Assembly: GCF_016746095.1 (NCBI RefSeq)
Contig: NZ_JAERTY010000002.1
Location: forward strand, 1-64,000
Direction of reading: 5' to 3'
From: Sphingobacterium faecale
GTDB lineage: Bacteria > Bacteroidota > Bacteroidia > Sphingobacteriales > Sphingobacteriaceae
Length of the DNA stretch: 64,000 nucleotides
Numbering within the stretch: position 1 is the first letter of the stretch; every line of letters begins with the position of its first letter. Of this stretch, positions 31,501 to 39,282 are shown one piece after another. The notes beneath the pieces were generated by a model. It did no database searches. It saw only the letters and a program-made list of their open reading frames with translations, and was not told the origin of the DNA. Made by a program: the position numbers and the translations under genes.

Positions 31501-31620
31501 TTTTACGGGGCCAGATGCATCTGTAACTATTCCAGTGACAGATTGCTGTGCAAATATCGTCGATATGCATAGAAGCATAAGGATAGATAAGCTGCAACAT
31601 TTAAGATAAAACTTGCTCAT
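28522..31620 (-). CDS. SusC/RagA-family TonB-dependent outer-membrane transporter
   Basis: 1032 residues from the chosen ATG at 31620 (MSKFYLKCC...); an in-frame upstream start at 31671 would run into the ROK gene and spoil the signal peptide. After the signal peptide comes a carboxypeptidase-like regulatory domain (VTGIVTDASGPVKGVSISIKG), the TonB box/linker (LDEVVVTAMGIKREKKTLGYS), the plug (ANALVGKVSGLQI, PLIIVDGVPM) and a barrel ending in the aromatic FFLNLTLGF. Imports SusD-bound ligand using TonB energy. It begins 11 bp after the ROK stop, so the regulator and transporter are likely one transcript. Confidence 0.95.
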   Translation of the reverse strand: MSKFYLKCCSLSILMLLCISTIFAQQSVTGIVTDASGPVKGVSISIKGTNKATQSDSQGAYAIQVETGQTLRFSMIGYATQEIIASSAKTINVFLVNQEGSLDEVVVTAMGIKREKKTLGYSFQDVKGDQLVDAKETNIANALVGKVSGLQIIKGSAGPASSTKITLRGNNSLTGDNQPLIIVDGVPMNNFLGGIKGNGDKNNDIWNPATDMGGGLGDINPDDIESMSVLKGGAASALYGSRAGNGAIIITTKSGKAQSGAGITYSSTLGLETIFMTPELQNNFGQGKDGVYNPTMTNSWGENISGKAYDNIGSYFNTGVNHTQNLAFQQQLGETNIYSSATYLNDQSKIPGSSLERLNLMTKVTSSFGPDKRWTTDVKVQYMNINAKNRPVSGHNDSNVYSTLFTMPRSINILDFKNPLNAVGDMAWYGTSENKTINPYWLEKYRLNNDIRDRFIMNGNIKYKFNDWLDTEARFGRDQYTTNYETKTYGGSPLITGGSYVLGKNTFFENNFTLAINARKDDLFGKWGGAASIFGQIMKTKSAGIDANTGELQVPNLFYINNSKSFPTIEQSLLRKQINSLYATAEINYDNYIFLNVTGRNDWSSALGLNNRSFFYPSVSGSWVISDMITKTGGILPQWLSFAKLRGSYAEVGNDLPAFQLYNVYDIGKDPNGNTTAGMGKTKFNPDVLSELIRTVEFGFDTRLFNSRLGLDFAWYKTNATNQLIDLPMNPYSGYEYEKINAGNIQNSGFEVVLDGRILTNADKLTWNSSVNFSTNKNKIISLIEGADMYPLGSYDNVSIRALEGGLYGDIYGTKFLRVEDADSEFNGQLILNGNGVPQAADDLHKLGNQAPKALVGWNNSFAYKSFGLSFLVDGRFGGEFFSGTNLNLQANGNAAITAPNGERAPFVVDGVVKSNGSYAKNTQQTTPQLYWAQVTSTSGNYGITEQNVYDATNIRLRNVTLSYNFPKNILGSSIVQRAKVSFTANNVWMIKSYANGIDPESVFAINSNATGFENFSTPTSRSFFLNLTLGF

Positions 31621-31631
31621 AAAATTTAGTT

Positions 31632-32822
31632 TTAGTTCGTTTCTGTTTGTTTTTTGTGTAGTACTTCCCAATTTGACGAGGATACAGCTATAGAAGCGGT
31701 TCCTATTATTTGTGCATTGTGTAATGTAGAGATTTCTATACTTGTGTCTTTGGATAGACGCTGTATGCTGAATTCTAGCATAGAAGCCTGTATCTGCGGT
31801 AATAGTATCTGTCCTATTTCCGAGCCTTTACCACTGATGATCACTTTTTCTGGATTAATGATGTGTATTAATGTCGCAATGCCTTTTCCGAGCATATAAC
31901 CAATTTTAGCAAAAGACTCGATTGCTACCTGATCACCATTAAGTGCAGCGGCTATCAATTGATCTATGTTGATTCTCCCTTCTTGACCATAATGGGCGGT
32001 TAGTTGAGAGATTTGTCCATTTTCAATTTGTTCACTGGCATAGCCTAATGCGGCAATGAGCGACGCTTCTACTTCAAGACAGCCCCGTTTACCACAGGAG
32101 CATAGCTTGTTCTGATTAGATAAGGGAATATGGCTAAACTCTCCTGCATAACCACTATGTCCCTTAAACAGTCTTCCTTCTAATATCATACCTAGACCCA
32201 CCCCCCAATTTAGATTTATGATAAGAGCATTATTGGATCCTTTTGCTTTTCCAAATTGATGTTCGGCAATGGCAATCGCTGTAGAGTCATTTTCGATGTA
32301 GGTAGGGATCTGCAGATGCCTTTCGATAGCATCCTTTATATGGTATAGCGGATCTGTGGGAGAGTAAGAAGAATTAATTCCTTTTTCAGAGTCTACAAAG
32401 CCAGGCATACTAATACCCACTGTTAAAATGTTCTCCTTGTTCTCACTCTCCAAGAAGGAATCAATTAGGGCTATAATTTTTTCTAAGGGATCCTCGCTCT
32501 GATTCAGATTAATGTGTTGTTGATGTAGTTCTTTAATCATTTGATTGGAAAGATCCATTAGCGATATACTCGTATTGTATTGGTCGATAGCAATAGCTAG
32601 TAGGGTAGGTAGAACTTCTATGTTTAACGAATACTGGATAGCTCTCCGACCTCCCGTAGATGCCGCAAATCCTTCTGAATTGATCAAATTATATTGGAGT
32701 AGTTCCTGTACGCTCCGAGTAACGTTAGGAACACTTTTTCCAATAGAATTGCTTAACTCAGCAATAGATTGCGGAGTCTGATAATATAAGGATGTCAATA
32801 TGGACTTATGGAGCGTTTTCAA
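31632..32822 (-). CDS. ROK-family transcriptional repressor (NagC/XylR type)
   Basis: 396 residues: an N-terminal winged helix-turn-helix (about 8-60; TPQSIAELSNSIGKSVPNVTRSVQELLQ) followed by a ROK sugar-binding domain with the zinc motif CSCGKRGCLE and the ATP/sugar-site stretch NLNWGVGLGMILEG. NagC/Mlc/XylR relatives are repressors released by sugar or sugar phosphate. It is the first gene of the SusCD-fucosidase operon and likely autoregulates it. A perfect 8-1-8 palindrome 56 bp upstream and a 12-bp palindrome near the divergent gene are candidate operators. The inducer is unknown; GlcNAc-type sugars are plausible from context. Confidence 0.92.
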   Translation of the reverse strand: MKTLHKSILTSLYYQTPQSIAELSNSIGKSVPNVTRSVQELLQYNLINSEGFAASTGGRRAIQYSLNIEVLPTLLAIAIDQYNTSISLMDLSNQMIKELHQQHINLNQSEDPLEKIIALIDSFLESENKENILTVGISMPGFVDSEKGINSSYSPTDPLYHIKDAIERHLQIPTYIENDSTAIAIAEHQFGKAKGSNNALIINLNWGVGLGMILEGRLFKGHSGYAGEFSHIPLSNQNKLCSCGKRGCLEVEASLIAALGYASEQIENGQISQLTAHYGQEGRINIDQLIAAALNGDQVAIESFAKIGYMLGKGIATLIHIINPEKVIISGKGSEIGQILLPQIQASMLEFSIQRLSKDTSIEISTLHNAQIIGTASIAVSSSNWEVLHKKQTETN

Positions 32823-32877
32823 TGTTAAGAAACTATATCATTGTAAATAACTGGATTTAATATCTGGATAAAGATAG

Positions 32878-32894
32878 GTTAAAATTATTTTAAC
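32878..32894. promoter_or_regulatory. Candidate ROK operator, 8-1-8 palindrome
   Basis: GTTAAAAT and ATTTTAAC flank a single T as a perfect inverted repeat, 56 bp before the ROK start codon. Position and symmetry fit a dimeric repressor site; binding is not shown. Confidence 0.45.
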
Positions 32895-33012
32895 ATCAAA
32901 ATACTTTTTAATTTTTTTAATAAGTTTTCTTTAGTTAGGTTTTTGAATGTTGTTTTGGAGGATTATGAGCCTGTAGATTTAGTAACTTTTTGGAAAAATT
33001 GTATGTTTCTAC

Positions 33013-33024
33013 GAACATATGTTC
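33013..33024. promoter_or_regulatory. 12-bp perfect palindrome
   Basis: GAACATATGTTC lies 67 bp upstream of the NagX-like promoter -33 element. It may be a second operator in the divergent region. Confidence 0.35.
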
Positions 33025-33090
33025 CTGTAAATTGTAACTAATAGTGTTTTTACTAGAGATTGGTATGGTGTACAACTTATATGTCTGTTT

Positions 33091-33122
33091 TTGCGGATTT
33101 ATGATGAAAAATAGTAACTTCG
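33091..33122 (+). promoter_or_regulatory. Putative promoter of the NagX-like gene
   Basis: TTG (33091-33093), a 21-nt spacer and TAACTTCG (33115-33122), 18 bp before the ATG at 33140. Because the promoter lies inside the longer open frame that begins at 33044, it supports the ATG at 33140. Confidence 0.5.
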
Positions 33123-33139
33123 TGCAATATGCTATAATT

Positions 33140-34351
33140 ATGAAGCAAAGATATTATTCTTTAGATGTGTTTAGAGGTGCTACAGTGGCACTCATGATCA
33201 TGGTCAACAATCCCGGTACATGGTCCTCTATGTTTACTCCACTCAAACATGCTCCATGGCATGGTTGTACACCTACGGATCTGGTATTCCCATTCTTCTT
33301 GTTTGCTGTCGGTAATGCCATGTCATTTGTTATTCCACGAATGCAGGATGCAGGGGATGGTGTTTTTTGGAAAAAAGTGATCAAGCGGACCATTCTGATT
33401 TTTTTAATTGGCTTAGGATTAAATTGGTTTCCTTTTGTACAGTGGGGAGATGCGGGACTGCAGTTTAGAGAATGGGTGAGTAGTGCTGACCCCAATAAGG
33501 GCGTCCGTATATTCGGCGTATTGCAGCGTATCGCAGTAGCCTACTTCTTCGCTTCCGTCCTGGCTTACTATTTCAGACCACGGACTTTGATCTATATAAG
33601 CGCTTTTATTTTGTTAAGTTATTGGGGGCTCTGTATATTTTTAGGTACAGGTGACCCATATTCTCTAGAGGGCTGGTTCGGTACAGTTTATGATAAACAG
33701 ATCTTAGGCATTGCGCATATGTATAAAGGCGAAGGTGTGCCATTTGATCCAGAAGGACTAATGAGTACAATACCGGCCGTAGTACAGGTCGTCTTTGGAT
33801 ATTTGGCAGGTACCTTTATTAAGAACCAAGGGCAGGTTGATTGGCTTTGGACCAAAGTGCCGCAAAGCAATGAGTCCCATTTTAAATTGTTGTCAGGTTT
33901 ATTCGTAACCGGATTTATTTTGGTAGTATTGGGTTGGATATGGTCGTTAGGTTTTCCCATTAATAAGAAGATATGGAGTAGTTCCTATGTATTATACACC
34001 ACAGGTTTAGGTGTCATGACTATAGGGGGGATGATATGGTATATTGAAGTGCAAGGGGTAAAGAATAAACTTACCCGGTTTTTTGATGTCTTTGGAAAAA
34101 ATCCTCTGTTTATTTTTGTTTTGAGTGGCCTGCTGCCCAAAGCTACGGCTTTGATCCGTATCCCAAATGGAGTTGGAGAGAGCGGTCAGGCTTTATTTAC
34201 GACACCTTTTTCCTGGTTCTATAAGAATGTGTGCGCGCAGATCCCTGGCCCTACGGAGTTAGGTTCATTTGTTTATTCACTTTGCTTTTTGGGGATTATG
34301 TGGGTGATCTGCTATTGGCTTGATCAGAAAAAAATATATGTGAAAGTATGA
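33140..34351 (+). CDS. NagX/HGSNAT-like multi-pass membrane acyltransferase (DUF5009)
   Basis: 403 residues with about ten hydrophobic helices. The N-terminus (YYSLDVFRGATVALMIMVNN, PWHGCTPTDLVFPFFLF) is the signature shared with human heparan-alpha-glucosaminide N-acetyltransferase and the bacterial NagX/DUF5009 group found in GlcNAc-use clusters. It is probably in the inner membrane. The exact reaction in bacteria is not settled: acetyl transfer to amino sugar and a transport role have both been suggested. Divergent from the ROK-SusCD-fucosidase operon, so co-regulation by ROK is likely. The open frame extends to 33044, but that part contains the promoter. Confidence 0.88.
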   Translation: MKQRYYSLDVFRGATVALMIMVNNPGTWSSMFTPLKHAPWHGCTPTDLVFPFFLFAVGNAMSFVIPRMQDAGDGVFWKKVIKRTILIFLIGLGLNWFPFVQWGDAGLQFREWVSSADPNKGVRIFGVLQRIAVAYFFASVLAYYFRPRTLIYISAFILLSYWGLCIFLGTGDPYSLEGWFGTVYDKQILGIAHMYKGEGVPFDPEGLMSTIPAVVQVVFGYLAGTFIKNQGQVDWLWTKVPQSNESHFKLLSGLFVTGFILVVLGWIWSLGFPINKKIWSSSYVLYTTGLGVMTIGGMIWYIEVQGVKNKLTRFFDVFGKNPLFIFVLSGLLPKATALIRIPNGVGESGQALFTTPFSWFYKNVCAQIPGPTELGSFVYSLCFLGIMWVICYWLDQKKIYVKV

Positions 34352-34415
34352 TAATTAAGTCGTCAATTATTGATGATCAATGGATTTTTATTTTTATTTT
34401 TTACTTTTTAATTCA

Positions 34416-34423
34416 TACCTTTG
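34416..34423 (+). promoter_or_regulatory. Putative -7 box of rpsO
   Basis: TACCTTTG is an exact TAnnTTTG match 44 bp before the rpsO ATG. No clear TTG -33 element is present upstream. Confidence 0.5.
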
Positions 34424-34467
34424 CGGACAATTAATAAATTTTATAACGCTTTAATATTATTCAAGAG

Positions 34468-34746
34468 ATGTATTTAAGTAAAGAGTACAAAGCTGATATC
34501 TTCGCAGAATTCGCTGGAACAGCATCAAACACAGGTTCTGCAGAAGGACAGGTAGCTTTATTCACAAAGAGAATTGCTCACTTAACAGAGCACTTGAAAA
34601 GAAACAGAAAAGATTTTAACACACAACGTTCCTTACAGATGTTAGTAGGTAAGCGTCGTGCTTTATTAGCTTATTTGTACAAAAAAGATATCAACCGTTA
34701 CCGTGCGATCATTAAAGGTCTAGGTTTACGTGATATCATCAAGTAA
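34468..34746 (+). CDS. rpsO: 30S ribosomal protein S15
   Basis: 92 residues, close to the usual ~89. Binds 16S rRNA early in assembly of the small-subunit platform. Conserved segments are FAGTASNTGSAEGQVALFTKRI, HLKRNRKDFNTQRSLQMLVGKRRALLAYL (seen here in sequence order) and a C-terminus IKGLGLRDIIK. It precedes pnp, the same order as in many bacteria, but here a strong terminator and a second promoter separate the two. Confidence 0.98.
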   Translation: MYLSKEYKADIFAEFAGTASNTGSAEGQVALFTKRIAHLTEHLKRNRKDFNTQRSLQMLVGKRRALLAYLYKKDINRYRAIIKGLGLRDIIK

Positions 34747-34770
34747 GCTTATACAGTGAAAAGCTTAAGA

Positions 34771-34799
34771 GCCACTCCTTGTTAGGGGGTGGCTTTTTT
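34771..34799 (+). terminator. rpsO terminator
   Basis: Stem GCCACTCC (34771-34778) / GGGGTGGC (34786-34793) with one G-T pair, a 7-nt loop and a TTTTTT run. Confidence 0.85.
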
Positions 34800-34838
34800 G
34801 TTTTCGCTTCATTCTCAGCCATGAAAGTTTTTGTTTGG

Positions 34839-34871
34839 TTGGAGTATTACTCTAAATTTTATTTACCTTTG
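34839..34871 (+). promoter_or_regulatory. Putative pnp promoter
   Basis: TTG (34839-34841), a 22-nt spacer and TACCTTTG (34864-34871), 75 bp before the pnp ATG. Confidence 0.5.
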
Positions 34872-34946
34872 TGGTGATTTTTAAAGGTCAAAAAACAAGG
34901 TGCATCATATTAATAAAGAGGAAAATGCATCTATAAAGAAAACAAA

Positions 34947-37124
34947 ATGAGTTATAATGAAAAGAAAGTAACGATTGAGATGGGCGGTGGCCTGCCTCCA
35001 ATCGAGTTGTCTACAGGAAAGTTAGCAAAGCAAGCTGACGGTTCTATTGTTTTAAAGCAAGGTAATACCATGTTGTTGGCAACTGTTGTTTCAAACAGAG
35101 AAGCTAAAGCAGGTGTAGACTTTTTGCCTTTATCCGTAGATTACCAAGAGAAATATGCCGCTACTGGTCGTATTCCAGGTGGTTTCTTACGTCGTGAAGC
35201 GAGATTGTCAGATTACGAAGTCTTAATCTCTCGTCTGGTAGATAGAGCTTTACGTCCATTGTTCCCAGAAACATATCATGCAGATACCCAAGTGATGATT
35301 TCACTGATTTCTGCAGATAAAGATATTATGCCAGATGCATTAGCAGGATTGGCAGCATCAGCTGCAATTGCAGTTTCTGATATTCCCTTTAATGGTCCGA
35401 TTTCGGAAGTTCGTGTAGCTAAAATAGATGAACAGTTGGTCATCAATCCGCGTCTTTCTGAGCTGGAAAAAGCCACACTAGAATTTATCGTAGCTGGTTC
35501 TGCACAGGATATCGGTATGGTGGAAGGTGAAGCTAGTGAGATCTCGGAAGCAGAGATGGTGGAAGCTATCGCTTTTGCACACGAAGCAATCAAAAAACAG
35601 GTAGCCGCTCAGTTAGAGTTAGCTAATTTGGTCGGGTCTACTGTAAAACGTGAATTCAGCCACGAACCTTCTAATCCGGAATTGCGTGCAGCAATTTTTG
35701 CAGCAACATATGATAAGGTGTACGAAGTTGCAAAATCGGGATCTACAAAACATGAGCGTTCTGAAAGGTTTGCAATTATCGGCGAAGAATTTTTTGAAAC
35801 CTTAGGGGAAGATCTTGATGAAGAGACAACCTTTTTAATGAAAAAATACTACCACGACGTACAGTATGATGCGGTTCGTAATTTGGTGTTGGATGAAGGA
35901 ATCCGTTTGGACGGTCGTAATGTACGTACTGTACGTCCGATTTGGTCTGAAGTAGATTACTTGCCTGCAGCGCACGGTTCAGCTGTATTTACTCGTGGAG
36001 AGACACAAGCATTGACATCTGTTACTTTAGGAGCTAAAGACGATGAGCAGATGATAGATGGCGCTTTCATCAATGGCTACAATAAATTTATTCTGCATTA
36101 TAATTTCCCTGGGTTTTCAACAGGAGAAGTAAGACCGAATAGAGGTGCTGGACGTCGTGAGATCGGTCACGGTAACTTGGCAATGCGTTCATTGAAGCAG
36201 GTATTGCCCGCTGATTCGGAAAACCCATATACTATCCGTGTCGTATCTGATATATTGGAGTCAAATGGATCGTCTTCTATGGCAACTGTGTGTGCAGGGA
36301 CCCTAGCGCTATTAGATGCTGGAGTTAAGTTGAAAGCACCCGTGTCAGGGATTGCTATGGGATTGATCACGGACGAAAAATCTGGTAAGTATGCTATTCT
36401 TTCAGATATCTTAGGTGACGAAGATCATTTAGGCGATATGGACTTTAAAGTGACAGGTACTGAAAAAGGTATTGTTGCTTGTCAGATGGATTTAAAAATC
36501 AATGGTCTGAAATGGGAAGTATTGACTCAGGCATTGGATCAAGCAAAAGAAGCGCGTCTTCACATCTTAGGGGAGATGAAGAAAACAATCGATGCACCTC
36601 GTGAGGACTATAAACCGCATGCACCACGTATTATATCGTTGACTATTGATAAAGAATTTATCGGAGCGGTGATCGGTCCAGGTGGTAAAATTATTCAAGA
36701 GATGCAACGTGAGACAGGATCTACCATTTCAATCGAAGAAGTGGAAAATAAAGGGGTGGTTCAGATCTTTGCTGACAATAAAGAATCAATTGACGCTGCT
36801 GTTGCGCGTATCAGAGCAATTGCGGCTAAACCAGAGATTGGTGAGATCTATGAAGGTAAGGTAAAATCTATTATGCCTTTCGGTGCATTTGTGGAAATCA
36901 TGCCGGGTAAAGATGGATTATTGCATATCTCTGAAATTGATTGGACACGTTTAGAGACAATGGATGGCGTGCTTAAAGAAGGCGATATGGTCACCGTAAA
37001 ACTCTTAGATGTGGACAAACAAGGTAAAATGAAGCTCTCACGTAAAGTGTTATTACCTCGCCCACCACGGGAAGATAAGCCAAAACAAGAACAAAAGCCT
37101 GCAGGAGATACTCCGAAAGCATAA
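34947..37124 (+). CDS. pnp: Polynucleotide phosphorylase
   Basis: 725 residues, standard length. Degrades RNA 3'-to-5' with phosphate, releasing nucleoside diphosphates. Two RNase PH domains (about 10-140 and 310-530; [39 protein letters not shown]), a KH domain (about 555-620; [19 protein letters not shown]) and an S1 domain (about 625-695; [20 protein letters not shown]) occur in order. The tail is Lys/Pro rich. Own promoter upstream and a good terminator downstream make it monocistronic. Confidence 0.98.
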   Translation: MSYNEKKVTIEMGGGLPPIELSTGKLAKQADGSIVLKQGNTMLLATVVSNREAKAGVDFLPLSVDYQEKYAATGRIPGGFLRREARLSDYEVLISRLVDRALRPLFPETYHADTQVMISLISADKDIMPDALAGLAASAAIAVSDIPFNGPISEVRVAKIDEQLVINPRLSELEKATLEFIVAGSAQDIGMVEGEASEISEAEMVEAIAFAHEAIKKQVAAQLELANLVGSTVKREFSHEPSNPELRAAIFAATYDKVYEVAKSGSTKHERSERFAIIGEEFFETLGEDLDEETTFLMKKYYHDVQYDAVRNLVLDEGIRLDGRNVRTVRPIWSEVDYLPAAHGSAVFTRGETQALTSVTLGAKDDEQMIDGAFINGYNKFILHYNFPGFSTGEVRPNRGAGRREIGHGNLAMRSLKQVLPADSENPYTIRVVSDILESNGSSSMATVCAGTLALLDAGVKLKAPVSGIAMGLITDEKSGKYAILSDILGDEDHLGDMDFKVTGTEKGIVACQMDLKINGLKWEVLTQALDQAKEARLHILGEMKKTIDAPREDYKPHAPRIISLTIDKEFIGAVIGPGGKIIQEMQRETGSTISIEEVENKGVVQIFADNKESIDAAVARIRAIAAKPEIGEIYEGKVKSIMPFGAFVEIMPGKDGLLHISEIDWTRLETMDGVLKEGDMVTVKLLDVDKQGKMKLSRKVLLPRPPREDKPKQEQKPAGDTPKA

Positions 37125-37143
37125 GTATGTTGTCCAATACAGA

Positions 37144-37171
37144 GCCCAGCTAGCAATAGCTGGGCTTTTTT
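37144..37171 (+). terminator. pnp terminator
   Basis: Perfect 9-bp stem GCCCAGCTA (37144-37152) / TAGCTGGGC (37157-37165), GCAA tetraloop, then a T-run. Confidence 0.88.
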
Positions 37172-37270
37172 TATTGCTTTTTGTAGCCAGAGGAAAGGCT
37201 ATAGCCCAGCTTGTAGATACATAGGTGTCAACTACAATATTAAGTCTGTAATAACCTGGTATTTAACTAC

Positions 37271-37330
37271 CCTTTACATAGCTAATAGCTAGGTTAAGGC
37301 TATGTAAAGGCTATGTAAAGGCTATGTAAA
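37271..37330. repeat. 12-bp inverted repeat fused to three 11-bp direct repeats
   Basis: CCTTTACATAGC (37271-37282) is the perfect reverse complement of GCTATGTAAAGG (37299-37310). The right arm is part of GGCTATGTAAA repeated three times without gaps (37298-37308, 37309-37319, 37320-37330). The left arm can therefore pair with either of the first two copies in full. Confidence 0.8.
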
Positions 37331-37441
37331 CCATAGGTTATTGTTATATAAATATATAATCAGGTTTGGTGTTGATTCCATCGATATCTGATGTTGCCTG
37401 TAGAGGACTATAACTATTTAGGGATTAGTAACGATAGGCAT

Positions 37442-37477
37442 AAAAAAAGTAAGCCCCGAAGGATTACTTCGAGGCTT
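37442..37477 (-). terminator. gldJ terminator
   Basis: AAGCCCCGAAG (37451-37461) pairs with CTTCGAGGCTT (37467-37477) with one mismatch; on the minus strand a run of seven T follows (A-run at 37442-37448). Confidence 0.75.
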
Positions 37478-37502
37478 GTTAAAATAGTAGAATTAAGTTT
37501 TA

Positions 37503-39008
37503 TTATTTTCCTGGGCCAAATACATTTCCGACCATAGTCATGGCGCAACGGAATCCAGTCATAGCATTAGATTCATTCTGTTGCATATAACGTCTCGTTG
37601 CCGGATTTAACCAGTATGCTCTGTCGTTCCAAGAGCCACCTTTGAATACGCGTGACTTATCGTTAACAAGCGTAGTTTTGCCGTAGAGAGCCTGCTGTTC
37701 TTCATCTTTAAATCCTCTAACATCATAATCATAAGTGGTATTGTTTGGATCGCCGGCTTTTGCAGCTTGAAGCTCTTCCCATGTTTGCTTTCTTGGAGCT
37801 TTGGCAGGAACTTTGATCGGCCTACCATATTTATCTTTAGCTAATGTTCTAGTCTCCGCATTTTCATATTGATTGTCCATAAATACATGACCACGGAAAG
37901 GGTTGAAGTCTTCAAAGTCTTCGAATGAAAGCTGACGATATACATCACTTACCCATTCATTGACATTCCCTGCCATATTATAAAGGCCAAAATCGTTGGG
38001 TTTATAGCTGTTTACCGGTACAGTGATGTCTCCTCCATCATTAAGGTCGCCCGCGACCCCCATATTATTACCTCCTGTAATCTTGAAGTTGGCCATCATT
38101 CTACCTTGGTTTCTACGGCTTCCGTCACGAACTCCTAGACCATTCCAAGGGTAGGCTTTACTGGTTTCTATATTGCCATCGTATGTGTTACCTATTAAGC
38201 CTAGAGCAGCGTATTCCCATTCCGCTTCCGTGGGAAGTCTATATGGTTGTTTCAATATACCATCTTCCATGCGTACGGTACGTCTAGCATCTTTTTGTGC
38301 ACCTATTTTATTGTCTTTAGGCATATTCTTGCCATCGATTCCCGCGCCTTGCATCTGACCATTTAAGTAAATTTCGGTATTGAAAGCCTGTCCTGCTTGT
38401 TGCTGTTGGTCATTTAAGGTTTTGTAGTCAACCAATATGCCTCGCTCCCGTAAGATATGTTCATTGACACGGTCAGTACGCCATTGACAGTAGGCATTAG
38501 CTTGTTCCCAAGATACCCCTACTACCGGGTAATCCTGAAAAGACGGATGGCGTAAGTAGAAATTTACATAGGGTTCATTGTAGGATAGTGGATTACGCCA
38601 TACTAAAGAGTCAGGGAGTGCGTCGTAATAAAGCTTGCCATCCTGGGGATAATTTTGAGAAATCCAATGAAGATACTCCAACCAATCGGCATTCGACACT
38701 TCTGTCTCGTCAATATAAAAGGAAGCTACCGTAACACGTCTTCTCAAGTTGTCGTGTGAAAAAGCCAAATCCTCATTTAGGCTTCCGCCCATTACAAAAG
38801 TTCCTCCTTCAATTCCAATGAGACCTGGTCCCGGACTCTCTTTGATCTTGCGGTTGATTTGAAGACCTCCGTTATAAGGATCATTGTATCGTACACCGGT
38901 TTTAGCGGATACATCACCACGTTGGCTTTTGCTTTTACAAGAAGTCATTAACAGCGAAGCAGAAACAACTAATGCGGCGGATGTAATGACAAATCTCAAA
39001 TAGTTCAT
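37503..39008 (-). CDS. gldJ: Gliding motility / type IX secretion lipoprotein GldJ
   Basis: 501 residues from ATG 39008; an in-frame TTG at 39020 is less likely. A lipoprotein signal ends at Cys24 (LLMTS-C). The body is a formylglycine-generating-enzyme-like domain (PGPGLIGIEGGTFVMGG, SFYIDETEVSNADWLEYLHW, YPVVGVSWEQANAYCQWR, FGLYNMAGNVNEWVSDVYR, GGSWNDRAYWLNPATRRY). The TG-YND-NGG opening, ALPDSLVWRNPLSYNEPYVNFYLRHP and length separate GldJ from GldK. GldJ helps organise GldK/GldN and other gliding proteins in the envelope. The usual enzyme role of FGE is not expected. Monocistronic with its own terminator. Confidence 0.92.
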   Translation of the reverse strand: MNYLRFVITSAALVVSASLLMTSCKSKSQRGDVSAKTGVRYNDPYNGGLQINRKIKESPGPGLIGIEGGTFVMGGSLNEDLAFSHDNLRRRVTVASFYIDETEVSNADWLEYLHWISQNYPQDGKLYYDALPDSLVWRNPLSYNEPYVNFYLRHPSFQDYPVVGVSWEQANAYCQWRTDRVNEHILRERGILVDYKTLNDQQQQAGQAFNTEIYLNGQMQGAGIDGKNMPKDNKIGAQKDARRTVRMEDGILKQPYRLPTEAEWEYAALGLIGNTYDGNIETSKAYPWNGLGVRDGSRRNQGRMMANFKITGGNNMGVAGDLNDGGDITVPVNSYKPNDFGLYNMAGNVNEWVSDVYRQLSFEDFEDFNPFRGHVFMDNQYENAETRTLAKDKYGRPIKVPAKAPRKQTWEELQAAKAGDPNNTTYDYDVRGFKDEEQQALYGKTTLVNDKSRVFKGGSWNDRAYWLNPATRRYMQQNESNAMTGFRCAMTMVGNVFGPGK

Positions 39009-39040
39009 ATGAATAATCAATTGTCCATTTAAATAACTCC

Positions 39041-39048
39041 CAAAAATA
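39041..39048 (-). promoter_or_regulatory. Putative -7 box of gldJ
   Basis: Minus-strand TATTTTTG, 33 bp before the gldJ ATG. No matching -33 element seen. Confidence 0.35.
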
Positions 39049-39282
39049 TAAATAATTTAAGAGATATGGTAAGCATTAACGTATAAAATAATATACATAA
39101 TAGTTTGGGTAATCTGTTTAATAAAGTGATTTTTCTTTCAAGCCTCGCTTTTCCCTGTATATTGTTGTATTGGGCTTTCTCCAAAATATATAGTAATTTA
39201 GACATTTTTTAAGGAAAAGTGTCAAGTTAAATGTTATCGTTGTTGGGGTAAATGAAAAAATTGATGCAATAGATATAATATT

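Larger units (their letters stand above)
32823..33139. other. Divergent control region between the ROK and NagX-like genes
   Basis: 317 bp without a convincing gene. It holds a perfect palindrome GTTAAAATTATTTTAAC (32878-32894), a perfect 12-bp palindrome GAACATATGTTC (33013-33024) and a promoter pointing right (33091-33122). I found no clear TAnnTTTG box for the ROK gene. Confidence 0.6.
37125..37502. other. Convergent intergenic region with repeats and two terminators
   Basis: 378 bp between the ends of pnp and gldJ. It contains the pnp terminator, a hairpin joined to a triple 11-bp repeat (37271-37330) and the gldJ terminator. I see no gene in it. Confidence 0.7.

Noticed and set aside
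33044..33139. Longer N-terminus for the NagX-like protein
   Set aside because: The region contains the promoter and AT-rich control DNA, and the family N-terminus (YYSLDVFRG) begins right after ATG 33140.
34468..37124. rpsO and pnp as one transcript
   Set aside because: A strong terminator at 34771-34799 and a separate promoter before pnp argue for independent transcription.
37503..39008. Formylglycine-generating enzyme or GldK
   Set aside because: The lipoprotein signal and the GldJ-specific opening and ALPDSLVWRN segment favour GldJ.
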